From positions 1 through 9,998 of the forward strand of contig JACPRR010000247.1 of assembly GCA_016189825.1 (NCBI GenBank): 9,998 nt of DNA, written 5' to 3'. Origin of the DNA: Chloroflexota bacterium. GTDB lineage: Bacteria > Chloroflexota > Dehalococcoidia > JACPPY01. The translations under genes and the position numbers were made by a program. A model generated the notes under the pieces. It saw nothing but the letters and a program-made list of their open reading frames with translations, did no database searches and was not told where the DNA came from. Of the stretch, positions 1 to 6,813 are shown piece by piece (the first letter of the stretch is position 1; each line of letters opens with the position of its first letter).

Positions 1-35
1 CCCGTCGTCACCCCGGTTCATTAGTGTTATAGAGG

Positions 36-58
36 AGGGGGAAACCCCTACTTGTTTT
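36..58 (+). terminator. possible weak intrinsic terminator at left edge
   Basis: A 5-bp stem (AGGGG at 36-40, CCCCT at 45-49) closes a GAAA tetraloop and is followed by a T-rich stretch at 53-58. It could end a plus-strand gene lying to the left of the window. The stem is short and the T tract is interrupted, so this is a weak call. It also abuts the repeat element that starts near 59. Confidence 0.25.
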
Positions 59-239
59 GCTCGCAAAGACAAAACGTGAAGTCCCATTCGTCTTTGCGAG
101 GCCCGCCTCGGGCCGAAGCAATCCCATTTAGCACTGGTGTGGCAGTCAACGCGCTGTGGGCGACGGGCGCATCCCCTGATTCGGTGCGGAAGGAGATTGC
201 TTCGCTCCGCTCGCAAAGACAAAACGTGAAGTCCCATTC
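59..239. repeat. intergenic palindromic repeat element with a 31-bp direct repeat
   Basis: A 31-bp sequence beginning GCTCGCAAAGAC and ending GTCCCATTC occurs without mismatch at 59-89 and 209-239, 150 bp apart. Between the copies, 90-123 (GTCTTTGCGAG then GAAGCAATC) is the inverted counterpart of 195-220 (GATTGCTTC then CTCGCAAAGAC), so the element can fold on itself. This layout matches the dispersed intergenic repeats often mistranslated as short ORFs with peptides like 'CERSEAIS' in many bacterial genomes. The rest of 1-295 shows no gene: short ORFs on both strands here are repeat sequence. It lies downstream of the stop of the minus-strand selenoprotein gene. No transposase is present, so if mobile it would be non-autonomous. 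Confidence 0.8.
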
Positions 240-295
240 AGTACGGGCGTGACAGCGGGACAGGAGACCGTTACGCTGAGTCGCGCCACTAAGCA

Positions 296-2005
296 CTAAG
301 GCTCGGGGAGCGGGCCAAGGTCCTCCTCGGCCTTTGCCAGCAAGGTGTCCCAGGCCCGGGGAAGCTTGATCTCAGCGCTGGTGAGTTTCTCCGACCCCAC
401 GCCGACTTGCATCCACATCATGTGCCCCGACTGCGCTCCGCCGGCGACTACAATCTTGATGCCCTTGGGGCTGAGCGATACCGGCAACGGTCCTTCCCCG
501 GGATTGCGGGCGCCGCTGTGCCTCGACGAGTATATCAAGGACGGCGTGATCTTGGCCCGTTCCCACAGGTAGGCCTTGACCTTGTCTTTGGACCATCCGA
601 GCTGCGACAGGCCCTGCGCGGTGGCCCTGGCGATGATGAGGATCCCCGCCGCTCCCTCCGGGTTGTGCGGGTTGCCGAAATAATTGCGGCTCGGCACCGC
701 CATGAATGCGGCTGCCCGGCCCAGGGTCTCCAATGCCGATTGTGCGATCCCGGCGTCCCCGCCGACGATATTGGTGGTGCTGGCGACAGTGTACGCGGTG
801 GCGGCGTTAGCCCCGCAGGGGAATCCCTGCTCCACGCTCAGCGGCTGCCAGTCCGGGGGAATCCCGTCCTCATCTTCGGCGAAGACGATGTTGGTGTACC
901 GCGCCGGCCCGCCGAATATCGACATGGTGCCTTTTCCGGGCACAGCCCCTCCTGCACCCTGCAATAAGAATCTGATGGCGCGGCCGATGCTGGCCCCGGC
1001 AGGATGTACCGGGTCGGGACCCAGGCAGCCATAGCCGGAGGCGAGGCGGATTTGCCTGGCCACCGGGCCGTTCACGATTACCACCGGGTAATTGGAGCAT
1101 GTCGTCGGATTCATGAGCTCATGGTGGAACGCCGGCGCAGTGATCGCCTCGACGGCGGCGATGAGAACCGGCATGTACTCTGGCCTGCCACCCGCCATCG
1201 CCAGGTTAGCCGCCAGAGTCTCCACGGTCACGCTCCCGCCCCGGGGCATGATCCTGGCCATCACTTTGTCCGCAGGGAGGTCAGTGCCCCTCATCAAGGC
1301 AGCGACCCTCGATCTAGTGGGCGGCACGATCGGCAGCCCGTCAGACCAGAGGCGCTTCAGGAAATACACGTTGGTCTTCGCCAGCGCGTCCTCGTAATCG
1401 GATCCCTGTACCATTATGCTCGTTGGCAGGGAGACGCGCTCGGCTTGCTTCTTCGGCTTCCATGCGGTCAACCCTGAAACAAGCTCGTCGAGCATCTCTT
1501 TGAGCGGCGCGAGGTCGCTCCCCGGTATGAACATCCCCAGAGGGTAGACCACGTGCGGGGCCTGCGCCGGGAATCTCATTCCTGAAAAAGCGAAACCCAA
1601 TACCTGGGAGAAACCCTGGCGAGTGATAGTCACCGTGGGGACCCCCGCCTTCTCAGCCGTTGCGGCAGCACGGCCGCATTCAGCAGAGCAGGACCCTCAG
1701 GCGGCGTTCCCGACTATTGCCCCATCGCAGCCCTTCTCCTTGAGCAGCCTGGAAAGCGCCCCACTATCGAGCCCGTATATATTTGGAAGCTCCGTGTACG
1801 GGATGACCTTCAGATCGGGGAACCGTTCCTGAAGCAGGCTGCGCAGGGCCGGGAATATGCGCTGGTCCTGCCACATGTGGTTGGACAGCTCGCAGATGGT
1901 CTTGCCGCTCAGGGAAGGCAATCGGGGCGCATAGTCTTCCGCGATTTCCACGCTCCCGCTCGGGTCGAGTACTTCCAGGGTGAAACGTGCGCTCGCTTCT
2001 TTCAT
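296..2005 (-). CDS. UGSC-family selenoprotein, long form with C-terminal domain (in-frame TGA = Sec)
   Basis: The protein is 569 residues if the in-frame TGA at 1697-1699 is read as selenocysteine (Sec103). Two ORFs in the same frame, 2005-1697 and the segment ending at 296, join across this TGA without a gap. Residues 1-175 form the UGSC domain: R-L-x-x-L-x-G-K-T near 28-36, G-C-D-G-A-I near 93-98, then U103-G-S-C106, which is the family's defining motif and a UxxC redox-type pair. Residues from about 205 form a second domain of unknown function, with W-S-D-G-L-P-I-V-P-P-T at 220-230, G-R-P-E-Y-M-P-V-L, and a region of S-I-F-G-G followed by A-E-D-E-D-G. No signal peptide or membrane helix is seen, so it is probably cytoplasmic. 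The ATG at 2005 has an AGGAG ribosome site 5 bases upstream. The stop is TAG. The function of the family is unknown; a thiol/selenol redox role is inferred from UxxC. The divergent gene at 2092-3801 is a paralogue with the same domain order. Confidence 0.9.
1661..1678 (-). promoter_or_regulatory. predicted bacterial SECIS stem-loop (minus gene)
   Basis: On the minus strand a perfect 6-bp stem TGCGGC / GCCGCA encloses the loop CGTGCT. The loop starts 24 bases after the TGA at 1699-1697. Bacterial SECIS elements lie inside the coding sequence just after the UGA, with an apical loop roughly 16-37 bases downstream and a G among its first two bases; both conditions hold here. The element would bind SelB and deliver Sec-tRNA. 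Folding was done by eye. Confidence 0.72.
1697..1699 (-). other. selenocysteine codon (in-frame TGA), motif U-G-S-C
   Basis: The minus-strand codons read GCC-TGA-GGG-TCC-TGC, giving A-U-G-S-C. The residues after the TGA (S-A-E-C-G-R-A-A-A) continue without shift into the rest of the protein. The TGA therefore replaces one residue in an otherwise continuous homologous alignment with the plus-strand paralogue. Confidence 0.9.
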
Positions 2006-2010
2006 TACAC

Positions 2011-2016
2011 ACTCCT
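2011..2016 (-). promoter_or_regulatory. ribosome binding site of the minus selenoprotein gene
   Basis: AGGAGT on the minus strand, 5 bases before the ATG at 2005-2003. It decides this start. The divergent paralogue has no comparable site. Confidence 0.75.
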
Positions 2017-2035
2017 ATCGCTCAGGTTGCCATCC

Positions 2036-2044
2036 AGCATATCA
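2036..2044 (-). promoter_or_regulatory. extended -10 promoter for the minus selenoprotein gene
   Basis: The minus strand reads TGA-TATGCT, an extended -10 box (TGn followed by a TATAAT-like hexamer). No good -35 is visible, as is common with extended -10 promoters. Transcription would start near 2028, leaving a leader of about 23 bases that holds the AGGAG site. Confidence 0.45.
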
Positions 2045-2074
2045 CACTTGTAACTTCCTGTGCGGCGGGCGTGG

Positions 2075-2083
2075 TGGTATGAT
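2075..2083 (+). promoter_or_regulatory. extended -10 promoter for the plus selenoprotein gene, probably leaderless
   Basis: TGG-TATGAT forms an extended -10 box; a weak -35 (TTCCTG, 2055-2060) lies 17 bases upstream. The hexamer ends 8 bases before the ATG at 2092, so the predicted transcription start falls at or beside the start codon. No Shine-Dalgarno sequence precedes that ATG. It lies back to back with the minus-strand promoter inside the 86-base gap. Confidence 0.5.
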
Positions 2084-2091
2084 TGTACCTG

Positions 2092-3801
2092 ATGTATGAA
2101 GCAGTATGGCCCCGTGGGAAGAAGAAGGCAGGCAGGGTCTCGCCGGCGCGGCGCCTGGATACGCCTTCAGGGAAGACAATCGCCTTCCTCTGGAACCGCG
2201 TGTTCCGCGGCGACCTCGTCTTCCCGATAATCGAGAAGAAACTGGCCGAACAGTTTCCCGGAGTCAAGTTCGTGGGTTACGACGTGTTCGGCTCCACGCA
2301 CGGTCCTCATGAGATGCAGGTGGTCGCTGATCTGCGGCGAAAGCTGGCCGAGAACGGCTGCGATGCGGCTATATCGGGCATGGGCTGCTGAGGCGCCTGC
2401 ACCCCCGCGGTCGTGCGGGCGAGCGTGGAAGTTGAGAGGATAGGCCTGCCCACAGCCTCGCTGGTGTGCGCGGGCTTCGTACGGCAAGGAAACCTCACCG
2501 CACAGGGCCTGGGCATGGGGTCGCTGCCGATGGCGGTTTACCCGGGACACATAGACCTGGACTCGATCGAGGAAATACAGAGGAATATCGAGTCGGTCAT
2601 TGTGGAACAGGTTGTTAGGTGCCTGACCGTCAAGCCGCCGGAGGCCGGGCTGCCGGTAACCCGCGAGCCAGAACCGGAAGACATAGTGGCCCGGGGCACA
2701 TTCGAGGAGGTGAACCGGACTTTCTATGCCAGCGAGTGGGGCGATGGGTTGCCGGTTGTTCCACCCACGGTGGGCAAAGTTGAGGAGTTCCTGCGCTTCA
2801 CGGAGCGCCCCGCTCACGAGGTCATCGGCGTGCTGCTGCCGGATGAGAGGGAAGCTACACCGTGGAACATAGCCGCGAACGGCGTCATGGCGGGTTGCCG
2901 CCCCGAATACATGCCGGTGCTGGTTGCGCTGGTGGAAGCCATGGCCGATCCCGCGTTCGGCCATCCCAGCCTCGGGCACACGCCGGGGGCTGAGGTGCAG
3001 ATCACGCTGAACGGGCCGATCATCAAGGAACTGGGATTCAACTACGAGCAGGGGGCTCTGCGCGTTGGCTACGAGGCCAATACCAGCATTGGCCGGTTCT
3101 GGAGGCTGTATCTGCGGAACGTCGCCGGCTTCCTGCCTCACAAGACGGACAAGGCGACGTTCGGCGGCACCTGGAGAGTGGTGGCGGCGGAGAACGAGGA
3201 TGCTCTGGCCGGCATTGGCTGGGAGCCCATGAGCGTCGATCAGGGCTTCAAGGCCGGCGACAACGTGGTCACCATCAGCACATGTACTGCTTCCTGGCTG
3301 GAGACGGCAGGGGCGTCAACGGCAGAGCGGATTCTCGATAGGATAGCAACCCGCATCGTCGACATCCAGCTATGTATGTTCGGCCTGAACTTGAGGGGAC
3401 AGAGCGTGAGGCCGCAGATCATGCTCAGTCCCTGCCTGGCGGGGGCCATAGCAAAAGGGGGTTACTCAAAGGCCAGGGCCAAAGAGTACCTGCACAAGCA
3501 GGCGCGGTTCCCCGCGAAGCGATGCGAGGATTGGGATGGCAGGGACCTTTGCAGTTTCGCCGATCAGGGTTTCCTGCCAGGGGAGTTTTGCCAATCAACG
3601 GACCCGGAGCGTCTGGTCCCGATAGTCTTCACTCCTCAGGACTTCATGATAACGGTGACTGGAGACCCCGGCCGCGATAACTGCCTGATACTCTGTCAGA
3701 ACGGTTTCATCGGCTACCCTGTCAGCAGGAAGATAGAACTTCCTGCCGCCTGGGAACAGCTTAAATCGGATTGCTTCGCCCCGAGGCGGGTCTCTGAATG
3801 A
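2092..3801 (+). CDS. UGSC-family selenoprotein paralogue, long form, variant U-G-A-C motif (in-frame TGA = Sec)
   Basis: The protein is 569 residues with Sec100 encoded by the TGA at 2389-2391. The N-terminal UGSC domain (1-170) shows R-R-L-D-x-x-x-G-K-T-I near 20-30, N-G-C-D-A-A-I before the motif, then C99-U100-G-A-C103-T. The family Ser is Ala here, and a Cys sits directly before Sec. The C-terminal domain carries W216-G-D-G-L-P-V-V-P-P-T, A-G-C-R-P-E-Y-M-P-V-L and a D-Q-G-F motif, matching the minus-strand paralogue. It is Cys-rich: 15 Cys by my count against 7 in the paralogue. I chose ATG 2092 over the in-frame TTG at 2083 because the TTG overlaps the predicted -10 box, and 2092 gives the same length as the paralogue. 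The natural stop is itself a TGA, so this gene appears to use TGA in both senses. No signal peptide or membrane segment is seen. Function unknown; a redox role via UxxC is inferred. Confidence 0.9.
2389..2391 (+). other. selenocysteine codon (in-frame TGA), variant motif C-U-G-A-C-T
   Basis: Codons read GGC-TGC-TGA-GGC-GCC-TGC-ACC, giving G-C-U-G-A-C-T. The ORFs before and after lie in one frame, and only the TGA separates them. The position is equivalent to the Sec of the minus-strand paralogue. Confidence 0.9.
2404..2419 (+). promoter_or_regulatory. predicted bacterial SECIS stem-loop (plus gene)
   Basis: The stem CCCGC / GCGGG (2404-2408 with 2415-2419) encloses the loop GGTCGT, which starts 17 bases after the TGA and begins with G, as bacterial SECIS loops require. 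The GGTC in the loop recalls the apical loop of the E. coli fdhF element. An alternative 9-bp stem, 2394-2402 with 2413-2421 including one G-U pair, competes with it, so the exact fold is uncertain. Confidence 0.6.
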
Positions 3802-3834
3802 CGATCCCCGGACTCATTGCGGAAGACTACTCCC

Positions 3835-3915
3835 GTAGGGGCGTATTGCATACGCCCGGCCTGGATTCCGGCTCGGGGGGCCGGAATGGGGTTTCGCGGG
3901 AGCCTCGATCAGGCT
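3835..3915. repeat. tandem hairpins between two convergent genes
   Basis: First hairpin: a perfect 8-bp stem GGGCGTAT / ATACGCCC (3839-3857) with a 3-base loop, preceded by CCGTAG. This resembles dispersed REP-like elements in many environmental bacterial genomes. Second: a perfect 8-bp stem ATTCCGGC / GCCGGAAT (3865-3887) with a 7-base loop rich in G. Third: AGCCT / AGGCT at 3901-3915. The gap lies between the 3' ends of the plus selenoprotein gene and the minus solute-binding gene, so the hairpins could shape or protect the 3' ends of both transcripts. No T tract follows, so they are not clear intrinsic terminators. Confidence 0.65.
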
Positions 3916-3920
3916 GACCC

Positions 3921-5588
3921 CTACCGCTCGTGCTTGATATAGCCAGCAAAGGCGGTGAACTGAGGGGCTGCCAGCGGGAGCGACCAGGAGCTGAGGTCCA
4001 CGCGCGGCCCCAGGCCAAGCATCGAGGGGGCAGAACAAATCTCGAACACGGTATAGGTGTCGATCCCCATCTTGAGACCCCGGGCGATTATCTCCTTCCT
4101 CTTGTTCGCGTCCGGTTCGGCATAAATGGCGTCGATCAACTTGTCCAATTCAGGATTGGCGCCACTGACCAGGGCATTGGCCTGCTTGGTGCTGAAGGGA
4201 AGCTCGAGACTCCGCGGCGCAGAGTTGCCCCCCGGAAAGCGCATCATTATGCTTTGCCCCACCAGCGGCTCCGCAGGCCCCTTGCGCCATGAGGTCCACA
4301 CCGCCAGGTCTATGGGCACGATCTCCGGCTTGACTCCTATCTTGCTCCAGTACCCGGCGATTATCTCAAACACCTTGGGCAGCCAGGGAGTGCCGGAAAC
4401 AGGGAAGGAATACAGCTTCAGGCTGAACCCATTGGGATATCCAGCCTCTTTCAGCAACTGTTTTGCCTGCTCCGGGTCGTAGCTGTACAGGTCGGCAACG
4501 TATTTCTTCCAGTAGGAGACGTCGATTTCCATTGTGCTTTCAGTCGTGTAAGGGGGCATCGGCGGACCGGCCTTGCCACGAAAGAAGGTGCTCATGATCT
4601 CTTCACGGTTAATTGAGATAGACAGTGCTTTTCTCACCCTGATGTCGGCTACCGCGCTCTTTGCGGCCCGTGAATCATAGGTGCCGTGAAGCTGCACTGC
4701 GATCTCTGTCTGGTCCACAGCGGCGGTGCGGAATCCGGCTGCTTCAAGCTGCGGGACACTATCCAGGTTGATTTCAGCAATGTCTACCACCCCGGTCCGT
4801 ACCGTTGCCACCCTGGTGGTCTCCTCCGGCATAAGTATTAGCGCCAGGTTCTTGAAAGCTGGCGCGCCAGCCCAGTAGCTGTCGTTGGCCTGGTAAGTGA
4901 CCGAATCTCCGCCGGCGTGACTGACGAATTTGAACGGCCCACTGCCCACGGGATGTGCGCTCGCATACTGCCAGCCGTTGCTTTCGACGTAGCTCTTGGG
5001 CATGACCAGGCCCTGGAGAACGGATGCAACAGACTGTAGGGTTGGGAGGTACGGCTGCACGCCCTTGGTGAATATCTTGACGGTGTTGTCGTCGACTACG
5101 TCCACGCGATTGACCGCGCTCGTCGTGTTGCTGAAGAAGGCATCCTTTCTCATGTACTGGTCAAAGCTGAATTTCACATCCCGGGCAGTCAACTGATCGC
5201 CGTTGTGGAATTTCATTCCCTTGCGGACCGAATATGTCCAGGAAAGGCCGTCAGGGGCCATCACCCATTTTTCGATCGCTCCCGGCGTCATCTGTCCCTT
5301 GTCTGCCCGGATCATCCAATCGAATATCGGGTTCAACACAACGTGGCCTGTAGCGGTCACCAGGGGGGGCTCGAACCTCTCTTCGCCCCAGGTGGCAACG
5401 GCGATCCTCAGGTCGCCGTAGGGTCCTGTCGGAGCGGTGGCTGTCGAAGTCGTGCCACGGTTGATGCCCGGTGGGGTCGTGGAGCCAGAGGGTGGAGTCG
5501 AGGGGGACAGCGCAGGCTTGCAAGCTGCCAGCAACGCCGAGACGACGAGTCCAAGCGCAGCCAGTGTTTCGATCCGCCAGATTCTCAT
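3921..5588 (-). CDS. ABC transporter solute-binding lipoprotein, family 5 (peptide/nickel type)
   Basis: 555 residues, close to the usual family length. A hydrophobic signal segment (8-22) ends in a lipobox L-L-A-A-C23, so it should be a lipoprotein anchored on the outer face of the cytoplasmic membrane. A Thr/Ser/Pro-rich linker follows (about 24-54). The family 5 signature is clear: a W-T-Y-S-V-R-K-G-M-K-F-H-N-G-D stretch, then A-R-D-V-K-F-S-F-D. In the family, such proteins capture oligopeptides, nickel chelates or other small solutes and pass them to a DppBC/OppBC-type permease; the ligand cannot be told here. The ATG at 5588 has GGAGGGA 7 bases upstream, and a strong promoter sits at 5654-5683. 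No permease or ATPase gene is in the window, so it is an orphan or is served in trans. The stop is TAG. Confidence 0.93.
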   Translation of the reverse strand: MRIWRIETLAALGLVVSALLAACKPALSPSTPPSGSTTPPGINRGTTSTATAPTGPYGDLRIAVATWGEERFEPPLVTATGHVVLNPIFDWMIRADKGQMTPGAIEKWVMAPDGLSWTYSVRKGMKFHNGDQLTARDVKFSFDQYMRKDAFFSNTTSAVNRVDVVDDNTVKIFTKGVQPYLPTLQSVASVLQGLVMPKSYVESNGWQYASAHPVGSGPFKFVSHAGGDSVTYQANDSYWAGAPAFKNLALILMPEETTRVATVRTGVVDIAEINLDSVPQLEAAGFRTAAVDQTEIAVQLHGTYDSRAAKSAVADIRVRKALSISINREEIMSTFFRGKAGPPMPPYTTESTMEIDVSYWKKYVADLYSYDPEQAKQLLKEAGYPNGFSLKLYSFPVSGTPWLPKVFEIIAGYWSKIGVKPEIVPIDLAVWTSWRKGPAEPLVGQSIMMRFPGGNSAPRSLELPFSTKQANALVSGANPELDKLIDAIYAEPDANKRKEIIARGLKMGIDTYTVFEICSAPSMLGLGPRVDLSSWSLPLAAPQFTAFAGYIKHER

Positions 5589-5653
5589 CCGTTCATCCCT
5601 CCGAGCCTTTTGTGACGCTCAGTTTCGATCTTCGGTAGCGGGTTGTGCCGCGC

Positions 5654-5683
5654 ACGTTAGCACTTGCGGGCGGCCTTTGTCAA
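5654..5683 (-). promoter_or_regulatory. sigma-70 type promoter of the solute-binding protein gene
   Basis: The minus strand has a perfect -35 TTGACA (5683-5678), an 18-base spacer, and -10 TAACGT (5659-5654) preceded by TGC, an extended -10. Transcription would start near 5646, giving a leader of about 58 bases with the GGAGGGA site. It lies in the 137-base gap after the dehydrogenase gene, so the binding protein can be expressed on its own. Confidence 0.65.
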
Positions 5684-5725
5684 CCTGATGCCGGCCGGCG
5701 GGCGCATTCCGGAGTGGAAAGAGCA

Positions 5726-6811
5726 CTACACTACAACTTGCGCCGCGCTTATGGCGCCGTACTTCGCCTTGTTCTCGGTGATGTCGATGGCCTCGGGGAG
5801 CCTGTCAAGCCCGTGGAGGACGTGGGTGATCTGGGACTTCACCTCGATCCTGCCCGTCGCCATCCACAGGGCCGCCAGCTCCATGGAGCTGATCGAGGCA
5901 GGCTCCGGGAATACGTAGCTGATCGCCCTGGCCCTCATGGACACCACGTCCAGCTCCATGGCGGCGTCCAGCGTGGCGGTCTGGACCACCTTGCCGCCCG
6001 AGCGCACCATGCGGAATGCCTGGGCAACGGTCTGGAACCCGGAAAGGCCATACGCGGTGTTGCCGCCGGCGGCATCGAACACCACGTCGGCGCCTATGCC
6101 GTCAGTGAGGCGCAGCACCTCGCTTACCACGTCGACTTCTCTGGTGTTGATCGTTTCGTAGGCGCCAAGCTTCCTCGATAGGGCCAGGGTCTCCGGGCGC
6201 CTGGCCACGGCGATGAGCTGGCCGGCGCCGGCCAACCTGGCTGCTTGCAGAATGCCCAGGCCCATTGCCCCCTGTCCCAGGATGACGACGGAGTCGCCCA
6301 TGGCTATCCCGGCCGAGTGTACGGAACTGACACAGGAACACAGCGATTGGAGCGTGGCTATTTCGTTGTCCGTGAGGACGGTGGGCATTTTCACCACTCC
6401 CCACTCGGCTATGCTCATGTATTCGGCGAAGGCGCCCGGGATGTCGCCTCCGATGTGATGTGGAGAAAGGCACTCGGAAAAACGTCCGGCAACACACCTT
6501 TTGCAGGAGCCGCAGTACACTCTGCTGGGTGAGCTGACCCGGTCGCCGACCCGCAACGAAATGACTCCTTTGCCGGCCTCGACCACCTCGCCGCAGTACT
6601 CGTGTCCACGCTGCACCGGCCGGCCTTCCGCCAGCCACTTCGGAATCAACCGCGAGGAAGGAGTCGCCGACAGCCCCTTAAGTACCTCCGAGTCTGTGAC
6701 GCTGGCCTGTACCACCTTTACTTTGACCAGCACATCGCGGTCTCCCACGCTCGGAAGTGGCACTTCGACCAGCCGATGGTCGCCAACGGCAAGTAATCGC
6801 CAAGCCTTCAT
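5726..6811 (-). CDS. zinc-type medium-chain alcohol dehydrogenase family protein
   Basis: 361 residues from ATG 6811, a typical length for the MDR family. The N-terminal GroES-like domain has G-H70-E71 (zinc-site region) and a structural zinc loop with Cys100, 103, 106 and 114. The Rossmann domain has G-Q-G-A-M-G at 179-184. Family members oxidise alcohols or polyols, or reduce carbonyls, with NAD(P)H in the cytoplasm; the substrate is not readable. The strand after the Rossmann glycines ends A-V-A-R-R without the Asp typical of NAD users, which may hint at NADP. Position 37, normally the first catalytic zinc Cys in the C-x-T-D motif, is Ser (S-V-T-D). I prefer ATG 6811 over GTG 6817, since GGGGGT lies 6 bases before it. 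It follows the lipoprotein gene by 42 bases on the same strand and may be cotranscribed with it. The stop is TAG. Confidence 0.9.
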   Translation of the reverse strand: MKAWRLLAVGDHRLVEVPLPSVGDRDVLVKVKVVQASVTDSEVLKGLSATPSSRLIPKWLAEGRPVQRGHEYCGEVVEAGKGVISLRVGDRVSSPSRVYCGSCKRCVAGRFSECLSPHHIGGDIPGAFAEYMSIAEWGVVKMPTVLTDNEIATLQSLCSCVSSVHSAGIAMGDSVVILGQGAMGLGILQAARLAGAGQLIAVARRPETLALSRKLGAYETINTREVDVVSEVLRLTDGIGADVVFDAAGGNTAYGLSGFQTVAQAFRMVRSGGKVVQTATLDAAMELDVVSMRARAISYVFPEPASISSMELAALWMATGRIEVKSQITHVLHGLDRLPEAIDITENKAKYGAISAAQVVV

Positions 6812-6813
6812 GT

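Noticed and set aside
59..239. CRISPR array
   Set aside because: Only two direct copies 150 bp apart, with inverted copies between them. This is a foldback repeat, not regular repeats and spacers.
296..2005. Reading each selenoprotein gene as two separate genes or as a pseudogene with a stop mutation
   Set aside because: The ORFs on both sides of each TGA share one frame, the TGA falls on the Sec position of the UGSC motif in both paralogues, and no other damage is present.
2083..2091. TTG at 2083 as start of the plus selenoprotein gene
   Set aside because: It overlaps the last base of the predicted -10 box, so it would be outside the transcript; ATG 2092 fits the promoter spacing and matches the paralogue's length.
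2167..3141. 324-codon open frame on the minus strand
   Set aside because: It lies entirely opposite the plus selenoprotein gene, has a Pro/Arg/His-rich composition typical of antisense GC-rich DNA, and shows no recognisable domain.
5692..5701. GC-rich palindrome GCCGGCCGGC after the dehydrogenase gene as a terminator
   Set aside because: It can fold only with almost no loop and lacks a T tract; it is probably chance GC-rich sequence.
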